From: Labilibacter marinus
GTDB lineage: Bacteria > Bacteroidota > Bacteroidia > Bacteroidales > Marinilabiliaceae
Length of the DNA: 64,000 nucleotides
Assembly (NCBI RefSeq): GCF_001659685.2
Contig: NZ_LXYE02000036.1
Span: 37,538 to 101,537, forward strand
Direction: 5' to 3'
In this document: in pieces, positions 56,232 to 64,000 of the stretch
Position numbering within the stretch: the stretch's first letter is position 1
Layout: every line of letters starts with the position of its first letter
The notes under the pieces: generated by a model
Database searches by the model: none
What the model was told of the DNA's origin: nothing
What the model saw: the letters and a program-made list of their open reading frames with translations, nothing else
Made by a program: the position numbers and the translations under genes

Positions 56232-57609
56232 GTATTTTAACAAATCGTTTTACCAAGAATACGGACCACATTATTGGCCCAATTTAAAACTTGCATTACC
56301 TGTAGTTTTATCACAAGCGGGTCAAATGGTAGTAGGCTTAGCGGATACGCTTATGGTAGGACAATTAGGTGCTACCGAACTAGCAGCAGTATCGTTTGCC
56401 AATAGCATTTTTATTATTGGCTTGGTAGTTAATATTGGGCTTTCCATCGCTATTACACCTTTGGTTGGTAAAGCTCACGGCGCTCGCCAGCCTAAAAAAT
56501 GTGCCTATTGGTTAAAACAGGGATTCTTAGCCAACTTAATGTTTGCCATAACACAAATACTGGTTATGTATGGTGTATCTTTTGCCATGCCTCATATGGG
56601 GCAAGAAGCAGCTGTGGTGCAAGCAGCCATTCCGTACTATCTAATACTGGTATCTTCGATATTGCCTTTTAGCATTTTTATGGTACTAAAGCAGTTTGCC
56701 GAAGGCATTGCCAATACTCGTATTGCCATGGTAATTACTTTAGTGGCCAACACGGTTAACATCTTACTTAATTACCTGTTAATATTCGGAAAATTTGGAG
56801 CTCCTGAACTAGGCATTAATGGGGCTGGCTGGGCTACCTTAGTTTCTCGCATTATTATGCCTATCATATTTCTATTTGCTTTTAGTAGACTTTCCTTTTT
56901 TAAGCAATATAAAGAAGCCTTCCTAAAGGCTAAAATCAATATAAAAGAGGTTTTTGAAGTGATAAAAGTAGGTGTTCCTATTGGAGGACAAATGGTGATT
57001 GAAGTTTTTGCTTTTAGCATGGGTGCCATCATGATGGGATGGATTAACCAGGAATCTATGGCGGCTCACCAAATTGTAATATCCATGGCCAGTATTACCT
57101 ATATGATGTCTGTGGGTTTATCCTCGGCAGCAACCATAAAGGTGAGCAACTACCTAGGCTCTAACGAGTGGAACAACCTAAAACTATCGGCGTACGCCAT
57201 CATTCATAAAGTCATTGTATTTATGGCCTGTAGTGCTATCTTATTTATTTCTCTTAGAAATATATTACCTGCCTTATTTGTGGATGATATTACCGTCATA
57301 GGAATTGCATCTACACTAATGATAGTGGCTGGTATATTTCAAATTTTTGATGGATTGCAAGCAGCTTGGCTTGGCGCTTTGCGAGGACTAGAAGATGTTA
57401 AGGCTCCTACGGTTATTACATTTATTACTTGGATATTACTGGCGCTACCTGTTTCATACATTTGTGCCTTCACATTAAAAATGGGAGCTATTGGAATTTG
57501 GATGGGATATTTAACAGGATTAATACTAGCTAGTGTTTCCTTACAAATTCGGTTCTCCAATATCTACAAAAAACTACTCAACAAAAAATCGAACAAGTAT
57601 GAAAATTGA
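56224..57609 (+). CDS. MATE-family multidrug/organic cation efflux transporter
   Basis: A 461 aa, twelve-helix antiporter of the MATE/NorM type: ALPVVLSQAGQMVVGLADTLMVGQLGATELAAVSFANS at the start and GVPIGGQMVIEVFAFSMGAIMMGW at the start of the second half. Drives export of drugs or metabolites with Na+ or H+. Overlaps the next gene by 11 bases. Confidence 0.9.
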   Translation: MLKYFNKSFYQEYGPHYWPNLKLALPVVLSQAGQMVVGLADTLMVGQLGATELAAVSFANSIFIIGLVVNIGLSIAITPLVGKAHGARQPKKCAYWLKQGFLANLMFAITQILVMYGVSFAMPHMGQEAAVVQAAIPYYLILVSSILPFSIFMVLKQFAEGIANTRIAMVITLVANTVNILLNYLLIFGKFGAPELGINGAGWATLVSRIIMPIIFLFAFSRLSFFKQYKEAFLKAKINIKEVFEVIKVGVPIGGQMVIEVFAFSMGAIMMGWINQESMAAHQIVISMASITYMMSVGLSSAATIKVSNYLGSNEWNNLKLSAYAIIHKVIVFMACSAILFISLRNILPALFVDDITVIGIASTLMIVAGIFQIFDGLQAAWLGALRGLEDVKAPTVITFITWILLALPVSYICAFTLKMGAIGIWMGYLTGLILASVSLQIRFSNIYKKLLNKKSNKYEN

Positions 57610-58318
57610 CTTTATAGCAAGTGCCAAAGAAATTACAGAAGAACGAGTTAAAGGAAAAACAGTTGTTGTTATTGATGTTTTAAGAGCTACCTCGGTTATG
57701 ACAACTGCGCTGGCCAACGGAGCTCAACAAATCATCCCTGTATTATCTCCTGAAGAAGCTTTTAACATCCAACATAAAATGGGAAAAGAAAAGGTGATTT
57801 TAGGTGGAGAACGTGACGCTATTCCTATTCAAGGATTTGATTATGGCAATTCTCCTTTTTCATACACGCCTGATGTCATCAAAAATAAAACTTTGGTGAT
57901 TACAACTACCAACGGAACAAGAGCCATACTTCATTCCAAAACAGCCAAACGATTATTAATCGCTTCCTTTTTAAACGACCAAGCTATTATTGGTGCCATT
58001 AAAGATGATGCAGATATTGTTTTTGTAGCTTCGGGATCAAACGACTTGTTTACTTTAGAGGACTCTTTATGCGCTGGCAAACTTGCTTTTGAACTAGCAC
58101 AATCACATCAAGCAGACTTAAGCGATGCTGCCGTTGCTATGTGTAGCTTATATGAACAACATCAGACAAACCTTATTGCAATAGCAAGCAAAGGCAAACA
58201 CTATCAACGTCTTGAAAAATTAGGAAACATAGATGATTTAGAATTTTGTTTTAAATCCGATGTATATGATGTAATTCCTCATTACAATAAAGAAGGCGTA
58301 ATTGTAATTGAAAAGTAA
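57599..58318 (+). CDS. 2-phosphosulfolactate phosphatase family protein (ComB-like)
   Basis: A 239 aa protein with VVVIDVLRATSVMTTALANGA, ILGGERDAIPIQGFDYGNSP, and LVITTTNGTRAI, the ComB family motifs. In archaea ComB makes sulfolactate for coenzyme M; bacterial members have uncertain roles. The ATG at 57599 overlaps the end of the MATE gene; the earlier in-frame start at 57533 would lie deep inside it and add unmatched residues. Confidence 0.85.
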   Translation: MKIDFIASAKEITEERVKGKTVVVIDVLRATSVMTTALANGAQQIIPVLSPEEAFNIQHKMGKEKVILGGERDAIPIQGFDYGNSPFSYTPDVIKNKTLVITTTNGTRAILHSKTAKRLLIASFLNDQAIIGAIKDDADIVFVASGSNDLFTLEDSLCAGKLAFELAQSHQADLSDAAVAMCSLYEQHQTNLIAIASKGKHYQRLEKLGNIDDLEFCFKSDVYDVIPHYNKEGVIVIEK

Positions 58319-58330
58319 ATTTTAGTTGCG

Positions 58331-58537
58331 CTAATTACAACTATCCTGTGGATTCTTATCTTTAATAAAACGATTGGTAACGATATAAATGGAGAGTCCT
58401 AATAATTCAACCAAGCCTGCCAATAAAAAATGCATGTTGGTTATTCTATTCAGGGTGGTATAAAAAATTAACAGAACACCTCCCGCTACAATCAATAACA
58501 AACCAATATATTTCAAAAAACATCTCATATATATCAT
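58331..58537 (-). CDS. Small two-helix membrane protein
   Basis: A 68 aa protein with two hydrophobic helices (about residues 8-27 and 37-56) joined by a short loop, and a charged tail. Short proteins of this sort are frequent in Bacteroidota, and the function is unknown. The start could be the second Met at 58528. It follows the saccharopine dehydrogenase-like gene by 16 bases on the same strand. Confidence 0.55.
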   Translation of the reverse strand: MIYMRCFLKYIGLLLIVAGGVLLIFYTTLNRITNMHFLLAGLVELLGLSIYIVTNRFIKDKNPQDSCN

Positions 58538-58553
58538 TTATCTCGACCTGTCT

Positions 58554-59906
58554 TTACCAATTTTCAGGCCAAATACTTACATCATCCTCACGTTCTATAA
58601 AACTAAAATTAAACCTATCTGTCAAAGCATTTAATATAGGCTCATATATCTCTTTATAAAACGGACGTATAACCCCTTTATGGGCTATTCTTTTTTCAAG
58701 GAATAATTCTACAGCTAAAGCTGCAGGATAAGAAACCGTTCTGGCTATGGCAGTATTCTCATTATCTGCACCCAACATATTTAATGCGCCCGTCAATACT
58801 TTTTTTGTTCCATCAGGCAAAGCATACATTAGATGATGGTTCAATAATACCAAGTCTTTATCGGACGGTAGCATCTTCATCTTACCAATCATTTTGTTGG
58901 TAAGTACAGTAAGCGGATTTTCATAAAAAGTACTAAAATGGTTATTGGAGAAAAGCCCGATCCATTCCATGGCCATGATAGAATTAGAATGCGTCTCTAC
59001 CTTTAGTTTTTCTGCAAAAGCATCCCTTAAATTTTCTGCCCCATTCAGTTTATTCAAATACGAAGTCAGCTGGGCGTAGGTCGTAATATTCTCAGGAAAT
59101 GGTTCCTCCGATAAATAACCCGTTTTTATTAAGGTATCCAAAATCTCGCACCAGCCTTTGTATCTTAAAGTTCCTCTAAAAAATGTCTTTACCTCAGGCA
59201 CATCATATAACTCAATATACTTGATAGAATCTCTATTGGCATAAGCCTGCAAATCCCCTATCCCATCAATATTTAAATCGAAAGTATTTTTCATTAAATC
59301 CCCCCTGCCATGCTCACAAAGCTTACCGTCTTTTAGGTAATGTGCGTTGGACATGCTGGCTTTCATAACGCCAAACGGACTCCACGAAAACTTATATCTA
59401 AAAGGATTATCCAAGGATTCGGGTGAAGGTAAAGCACCGCAGACTGAAATAAACTTTTCTACTTTTCCTCCTTGTGCACGTACCGAATCAATCATTTTTG
59501 AAGCCCACATATGGTCAATACCAGGATCCAGTCCCATCTCGTTTAAAATGGTAATATTGCTTTTACAAGCCTCCGAGTGCAAAGCATCCATTTCTGGCTG
59601 TTGATACGAAGTGGTAATGAGGTTTTTTCTGCATTTAATGCAAGCCTTACAAACAATCACATGTAAATGATAAGGCAACAAACTAACCACAATATCACTC
59701 GACATTATCAATGAGTTTAATCTATTTAAATCATTGGAATGCCATTCGACAGACTCTCCCAGTGGATTATTCTCTATAATAAGTTCGGCTTGGTAAGCAT
59801 ACTCAGAAGCCACTGTTACATGGTACTTTCTACTTAAAAAATACCTGACCATTGGAGCAGCTACTTTTCCTGCACCTAGAATTAATATTTGAGGAGAATC
59901 TTTCAT
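58554..59906 (-). CDS. Saccharopine dehydrogenase-like oxidoreductase
   Basis: A 450 aa protein with an N-terminal Rossmann motif ILGAGKVAAPMVRYFLSRKYHV and a C-terminal saccharopine-dehydrogenase domain (LNEMGLDPGIDHMWASKMID, FSWSPFGVMKA, CGALPSPES). In fungi such an enzyme forms saccharopine in lysine synthesis, while in bacteria it can act in lysine or carboxyspermidine metabolism. No partner gene is near to decide. Upstream 59907-60277 is 371 bases without a gene, shared with mutS. Confidence 0.82.
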   Translation of the reverse strand: MKDSPQILILGAGKVAAPMVRYFLSRKYHVTVASEYAYQAELIIENNPLGESVEWHSNDLNRLNSLIMSSDIVVSLLPYHLHVIVCKACIKCRKNLITTSYQQPEMDALHSEACKSNITILNEMGLDPGIDHMWASKMIDSVRAQGGKVEKFISVCGALPSPESLDNPFRYKFSWSPFGVMKASMSNAHYLKDGKLCEHGRGDLMKNTFDLNIDGIGDLQAYANRDSIKYIELYDVPEVKTFFRGTLRYKGWCEILDTLIKTGYLSEEPFPENITTYAQLTSYLNKLNGAENLRDAFAEKLKVETHSNSIMAMEWIGLFSNNHFSTFYENPLTVLTNKMIGKMKMLPSDKDLVLLNHHLMYALPDGTKKVLTGALNMLGADNENTAIARTVSYPAALAVELFLEKRIAHKGVIRPFYKEIYEPILNALTDRFNFSFIEREDDVSIWPENW

Positions 59907-60163
59907 CAGATTATAAGATACAACGCATTCTTAACAAAATCAACCTAACTAAGCATAATTAGTGAGGAATAACTATACTTTGCCAAGTAGCAAGGACTTT
60001 TACTTTTTTACGACAGTCAAAAAAAAATAAAGTAGACCCCAAGTTACCTTACTGATATCGGTATGTAACCAGAATCTTTGTATAGAAGAACAACTATTTT
60101 GCTAAGCACACAGAGAAAACTTAAAATATTTGTCAAATCCCATTGCATAATAATCATGCTAAA

Positions 60164-60194
60164 TTTATTAACAAGACTAATAATTCTATATTTG
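60164..60194 (+). promoter_or_regulatory. Candidate promoter for mutS
   Basis: TTTA (60164-60167), 19-base spacer, TATATTTG (60187-60194), 83 bases before the GTG start. Nothing else stands out in the 59907-60277 gap. Confidence 0.55.
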
Positions 60195-60277
60195 CACGAT
60201 TAAACTATAGTCTGTTAAAAAGGCATCTATTTTAGAAGTCTTACAAACAGGTCAATATATCGAAAAACTACTTTTCT

Positions 60278-62902
60278 GTGGCTAAAAAAGAAGGAAAAAA
60301 AGCGGTTCAAACACCGTTAATGAAGCAGTATTATTCAATAAAAGATAAACATCCTGATGCTATATTACTTTTTAGGGTGGGTGATTTTTACGAAACATTT
60401 TCGGATGATGCGATTAAAGCCGCCGAGATACTTGGAATTACCTTAACCAAACGTGCCAATGGTGCCGCTTCATTTGTTGAACTTGCAGGTTTTCCTCATC
60501 ATGCTTTAGATACTTATCTGCCCAAATTGGTTAGAGCGGGCCAACGCGTTGCTGTATGCGATCAATTGGAAGACCCCAAAATGACCAAGACCATTGTTAA
60601 ACGGGGCGTTACGGAACTAGTAACTCCTGGAGTAGCCATTAGCGACAATGTATTAGAGCACAGAGAAAATAACTTTTTAGCCAGCGTTCATTTAGATAAA
60701 AAACTAGCTGGTGTCGCATTTTTAGATATTTCTACCGGTGAGTTTATTACTGCTGAAGGTAGTTTTGAGTATATCGATAAACTTTTAAATAGCTTTAAAC
60801 CAAAGGAAGTATTATTTGAAAAAAGTAAGCGCTCCTTATTCATCGAAAACTTTGGCGACAAATTTTACACCTACGGATTAGAGGATTGGGTTTTTACCGA
60901 AGATTCTGCACACGATAGATTATTAAAACACTTTGAAACCAAATCTCTGAAAGGATATGGGGTTCACAATTTAAAATATGGAATTGTTGCTGCTGGTGCG
61001 ATAATGCATTATCTCGACCTTACACAGCACAACAAGGTTCAGCACATCACTGGTCTATCCAGAATTGAAGAGGACAAATATGTTTGGTTAGATAAATTCA
61101 CCATTCGAAATCTGGAGTTATACGGTACGGTGAACGAAGGTGGTAATTCGCTGGTTTCTGTCATCGACAAAACCATCTCGCCAATGGGAAGTAGGTTACT
61201 AAAACGATGGGTAGCTCTCCCTTTAAAGGAAGTCAAGTTGATTGAAGATAGATTAACTGCGGTAGAATATTTTTTTAAGGCTCCTGAGTTTAAAGAGCAG
61301 TTAGAAGAATACCTTCGCCCTGTGGGTGATTTAGAACGATTGGTTTCTAAAGTAGCTGTAGGACGCATCTCGCCCAGAGAAGTAGTACAAGTTAAGCAAG
61401 CCTTAAAAGCCATTGAGCCCATTAAAAAAGGTTGTGAAGAAAGTCAGAATACCACGCTTAATCGTATTGGTGAGCAGCTGAATCCCTGTGTCTCGATACG
61501 AGAAAGAATTGAAAATGAAATTGCGACTGACCCGCCTGCTCAAATAAACAAAGGTAATGTGATGAGCGAAGGGATAAATGAGGAGTTGGACGATCTTAGA
61601 AAAATTGCTTTCTCGGGTAAGGATTACTTAAATAATCTGGTTAAAAGAGAAATTGAAAGAACAGGTATATCTTCGCTTAAGATAAGCTTTAATAATGTAT
61701 TTGGATATTATATAGAAGTACGAAATACACATAAAGATAAAGTACCTGAAGAGTGGATTAGGAAACAGACTTTGGTAAATGCAGAACGATATATTACCGA
61801 AGAGCTAAAAGAATACGAAGCTAAAATTTTAGGTGCGGAAGAAAAGATTCTGAGTTTAGAAACTCGATTATTTAACGACTTAGTCATCAGCTTAGGAGAA
61901 TATTTGGCTGCCATCCAACTCGATGCCAACTTACTGGCTAATCTGGATTGCTTGCTTTCATTTGCTTCGGTGGCTAAAGAAAATAAATATGTACGCCCTG
62001 TTATTGAAGACAATGACATTATCGATATTAAAAGTGGCCGCCATCCTGTTATAGAAAAGCAGTTACCTGCGGATGAAGAATATGTTCCGAATGATGTTTA
62101 TTTAGATAGCGAGAAACAACAAATAATTATCATTACTGGACCAAATATGGCTGGTAAATCGGCATTATTACGTCAAACAGCTTTGATTGTACTACTAGGC
62201 CAAATTGGTTGTTTTGTACCTGCCGAATCAGCTAAAATTGGGGTTGTAGATAAAATATTTACCCGCGTTGGCGCTTCTGATAATATTTCTGCTGGAGAAT
62301 CAACCTTTATGGTGGAAATGAACGAAGCGGCGAGTATCTTAAATAACATCTCGCCCCGAAGCTTGATACTATTTGATGAGTTAGGTCGTGGAACTAGTAC
62401 CTATGATGGTATTTCTATCGCCTGGAGTATTGTGGAACACATCCATGAAAATAAACGCGCCAAGGCCAAAACATTATTTGCCACCCATTATCACGAATTA
62501 AACGAAATGGAGCGCTCCTTTGATCGATGTAAGAACTATAACGTATCGGTTAAAGAAGTGGCTAATAAGGTCATCTTTTTGCGCAAATTAGTACGAGGAG
62601 GTAGCGAACATAGCTTTGGTATTCATGTGGCTCGTATGGCAGGAATGCCCAAAAGTGTAGTCAATAGAGCCAACGAAATATTAGAAGAGTTGGAAGGCAC
62701 CAAACGAAAAGGCAGCCTATCTAAACCAGTAAATGACCTGGGGCAGCATCGCGAGGGTTATCAAATGAGCTTTTTTCAACTGGATGACCCCGTACTAAAA
62801 CAAATTCGTGATGAAATTGCCAGTACGGACATTAACAACTTAACGCCTGTTGAGGCATTGAATAAGCTCAACGAAATAAAAAAGTTTGCCGGCATACAGT
62901 AG
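60278..62902 (+). CDS. mutS: DNA mismatch repair protein MutS
   Basis: An 874 aa MutS. The mismatch-reading motif is RVGDFYETF near residues 31-39 (Phe-x-Glu). The lever and clamp domains follow, then the ATPase with Walker [29 protein letters not shown], Walker [16 protein letters not shown] and ATHYHEL. The start codon is GTG, since the family begins at this [27 protein letters not shown] region and no closer ATG exists. MutL is not adjacent. Confidence 0.97.
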   Translation: MAKKEGKKAVQTPLMKQYYSIKDKHPDAILLFRVGDFYETFSDDAIKAAEILGITLTKRANGAASFVELAGFPHHALDTYLPKLVRAGQRVAVCDQLEDPKMTKTIVKRGVTELVTPGVAISDNVLEHRENNFLASVHLDKKLAGVAFLDISTGEFITAEGSFEYIDKLLNSFKPKEVLFEKSKRSLFIENFGDKFYTYGLEDWVFTEDSAHDRLLKHFETKSLKGYGVHNLKYGIVAAGAIMHYLDLTQHNKVQHITGLSRIEEDKYVWLDKFTIRNLELYGTVNEGGNSLVSVIDKTISPMGSRLLKRWVALPLKEVKLIEDRLTAVEYFFKAPEFKEQLEEYLRPVGDLERLVSKVAVGRISPREVVQVKQALKAIEPIKKGCEESQNTTLNRIGEQLNPCVSIRERIENEIATDPPAQINKGNVMSEGINEELDDLRKIAFSGKDYLNNLVKREIERTGISSLKISFNNVFGYYIEVRNTHKDKVPEEWIRKQTLVNAERYITEELKEYEAKILGAEEKILSLETRLFNDLVISLGEYLAAIQLDANLLANLDCLLSFASVAKENKYVRPVIEDNDIIDIKSGRHPVIEKQLPADEEYVPNDVYLDSEKQQIIIITGPNMAGKSALLRQTALIVLLGQIGCFVPAESAKIGVVDKIFTRVGASDNISAGESTFMVEMNEAASILNNISPRSLILFDELGRGTSTYDGISIAWSIVEHIHENKRAKAKTLFATHYHELNEMERSFDRCKNYNVSVKEVANKVIFLRKLVRGGSEHSFGIHVARMAGMPKSVVNRANEILEELEGTKRKGSLSKPVNDLGQHREGYQMSFFQLDDPVLKQIRDEIASTDINNLTPVEALNKLNEIKKFAGIQ

Positions 62903-62971
62903 GCTTATTTATTGAGGTTCAATCATAAATAAACAGGCAAAGAAAAAAGTTCATTCAAATCGAAAATAAAG

Positions 62972-63002
62972 TTTGTAAATAAATAAATATACTCTATATT
63001 TG
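62972..63002 (+). promoter_or_regulatory. Promoter of the first tRNA-Gly/tRNA-Leu pair
   Basis: TTTG (62972-62975), exactly 19 bases, TATATTTG (62995-63002): a full consensus Bacteroidota promoter, 68 bases before tRNA-Gly. Confidence 0.75.
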
Positions 63003-63070
63003 CATCCGCAATCACGAAAAAGTGTTTCTTATAAAGATGAGCAAACACGTGGTCTGCAAGAGATTGAATT

Positions 63071-63146
<76 letters not shown>

Positions 63147-63151
63147 AGGAT

Positions 63152-63238
63152 GCTCGAGTGGTGGAATTGGTAGACACGCAAGACTTAAAATCTTGTGTCC
63201 ATCTGGACGTGCGGGTTCAAGTCCCGCCTCGAGTACCA
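63152..63238 (+). tRNA. tRNA-Leu (TAA), copy 1
   Basis: Class II tRNA with acceptor GCTCGAG/CTCGAGT (one G-U), anticodon stem CAAGA/TCTTG around CTTAAAA (TAA), a long variable arm (TGTCCATCTGGACG), and encoded CCA at 63236-63238. Confidence 0.97.
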
Positions 63239-63241
63239 AGT

Positions 63242-63273
63242 AAAGCGCTCTTCTTAATTGAAGAGCGCTTTTT
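63242..63273 (+). terminator. Terminator after tRNA pair 1
   Basis: AAAGCGCTCTTC, loop TTAATT, GAAGAGCGCTTT, then TT. Perfect 12-bp stem. Confidence 0.85.
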
Positions 63274-63334
63274 AATTGAAATAAAACAGGTTAGCTTTTA
63301 ATGAAAAGCATATGACCAGCAAAATATTGATTAC

Positions 63335-63410
<76 letters not shown>

Positions 63411-63415
63411 AGGAT

Positions 63416-63499
63416 GCTCGAGTGGTGGAATTGGTAGACACGCAAGACTTAAAATCTTGTGTCCATCTGGACGTGCGGGTTCAAGTCCCGCCTCGAGTA
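63416..63499 (+). tRNA. tRNA-Leu (TAA), copy 2, CCA not encoded
   Basis: Identical to copy 1 through the discriminator A at 63499, but followed by CTCAT instead of CCA, so the tail must be added by the CCA enzyme. No full promoter was found before pair 2. Confidence 0.96.
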
Positions 63500-63504
63500 C
63501 TCAT

Positions 63505-63538
63505 AAAGCTCTCTTCTTAATTGAAGGGAGCTTTTTTT
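63505..63538 (+). terminator. Terminator after tRNA pair 2
   Basis: AAAGCTCTCTTC, loop TTAATT, GAAGGGAGCTTT and a T run. Twelve-base stem with one G-U pair; same loop as the first copy but diverged stem, with paired changes. Confidence 0.85.
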
Positions 63539-63586
63539 ATGCCTTTTTTTTAGGAAAATAGGGGGATTAAATCTTGAGTTATATTA

Positions 63587-63853
63587 TTCCGACGCAAATA
63601 AGATTACCATAGATAAACGAATGCGTGATGCGTCGGATTGAGGATTAATTAATTACCTAGGGCGGCACTACGTTTACCCTAGGCTAATATCTTTAGCACC
63701 GTTGGCGCTTTATCCACATCCTGCCCATCAAGCCCCAAAGTGGGCGATACATATTAGCCCAGGGCAAGTGAAACGGCGCCCTGGGTATATGAGCAAAATA
63801 ATCCCGACGCACCACATACCATATTTAATATACCAATTGTATTTGCGTCGGAA
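63587..63853. repeat. Palindrome-rich intergenic element with inverted ends
   Basis: A 267-base non-coding element. Its ends TTCCGACGCAAATA (63587-63600) and TATTTGCGTCGGAA (63840-63853) are perfect 14-base inverted repeats. Each end is also a 48-base stem-loop with CCGACGCA/TGCGTCGG arms (63589-63636 and 63804-63851). Inside are CCTAGGG...CCCTAGG (63656-63683), GCCC...GGGC near 63723-63744, and CCCAGGGC...GCCCTGGG (63758-63785). It looks like a MITE or REP-type mosaic; similar sequence is common between genes in this phylum as far as I recall. Confidence 0.7.
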
Positions 63854-64000
63854 ATTATACATCCAAAATCGGCTATAAACACAAAGGCTTTAGCTCCCAT
63901 TGAGCAAGGATTAACATCACACACTCTCTCCTATAGCCCTACCATTGGCTATTGCTATTAGCACTTCGGACTATGATGTAAATTGATTCTCCTCCTTTCC
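63854..64000. other. No gene seen at right edge
   Basis: About 150 bases with no convincing frame on either strand. It contains a weak inverted pair ATAGCCC/GGCTAT (about 63933-63951) and may be more repeat sequence. Confidence 0.3.

Overview
The window is about 64 kb of low-GC chromosome from a Bacteroidota bacterium, most likely a marine or brackish member of Marinilabiliales/Bacteroidales with a fermentative lifestyle. Three things support this. Many promoters fit the Bacteroidota type (TTTG-N19-TAnnTTTG). The gene families are typical of the phylum: a fused SecDF, SiaC/DUF1987, a TIGR02757 protein, and MacB-like permeases beside a sigma-54 two-component system. The polysaccharide locus looks aimed at red-algal galactan. 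Species cannot be named from the sequence.

Layout. 1-2.8 kb: end of a MORN-repeat lipoprotein-like or secreted gene, then pgl and zwf (oxidative pentose phosphate). 3-13 kb: hydE, ADP-forming acyl-CoA synthetase, RluA-type pseudouridine synthase, an SDR protein, SUMT, siaC, a nucleoside-recognition-like membrane protein, a flavodoxin and a PLP aminotransferase. 13-16 kb: vorDBAC 2-oxoacid:ferredoxin oxidoreductase, a terminator, tRNA-Arg. 16.2-34.6 kb: a block of genes on the minus strand that looks like a polysaccharide utilization locus: GH2, two GH16, three related but unassigned large TIM-barrel-type hydrolases, a DUF5060/DUF4038-type hydrolase, an S1 sulfatase, a decayed GH29 and an intact GH29. 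It has no SusC/SusD pair in this window. 34.8-39.5 kb: a divergent membrane-tethered winged-helix regulator and a propeller-type sensor kinase. 39.8-49.4 kb: a repeat-rich exported protein, a small gene, rex, a sigma-54 response regulator/kinase pair, and an ABC ATPase/permease pair behind a candidate -24/-12 promoter. 49.6-62.9 kb: secDF, tatA, Ca/Na antiporter, lolD, TIGR02757, trmN6-like, MATE, comB-like, saccharopine dehydrogenase-like, mutS. 63-64 kb: a tandemly duplicated tRNA-Gly/tRNA-Leu pair followed by a palindrome-rich repeat element.

How the genes fit together. Aminotransferase, vorDBAC and ADP-forming acyl-CoA synthetase would form a route from amino acids through 2-oxoacids and acyl-CoA to acid plus ATP. 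Flavodoxin could carry the electrons, HydE matures an [FeFe] hydrogenase encoded elsewhere, and Rex would sense the NADH/NAD ratio. The hydrolase block is predicted to dismantle a sulfated galactan of agar, porphyran or carrageenan type: GH16 endo-cleavage, sulfatase, then GH29 and GH2 exo-cleavage. The three unassigned paralogs are the best candidates for new activities. All functions are inferred from motifs and remembered family knowledge; no search was run.
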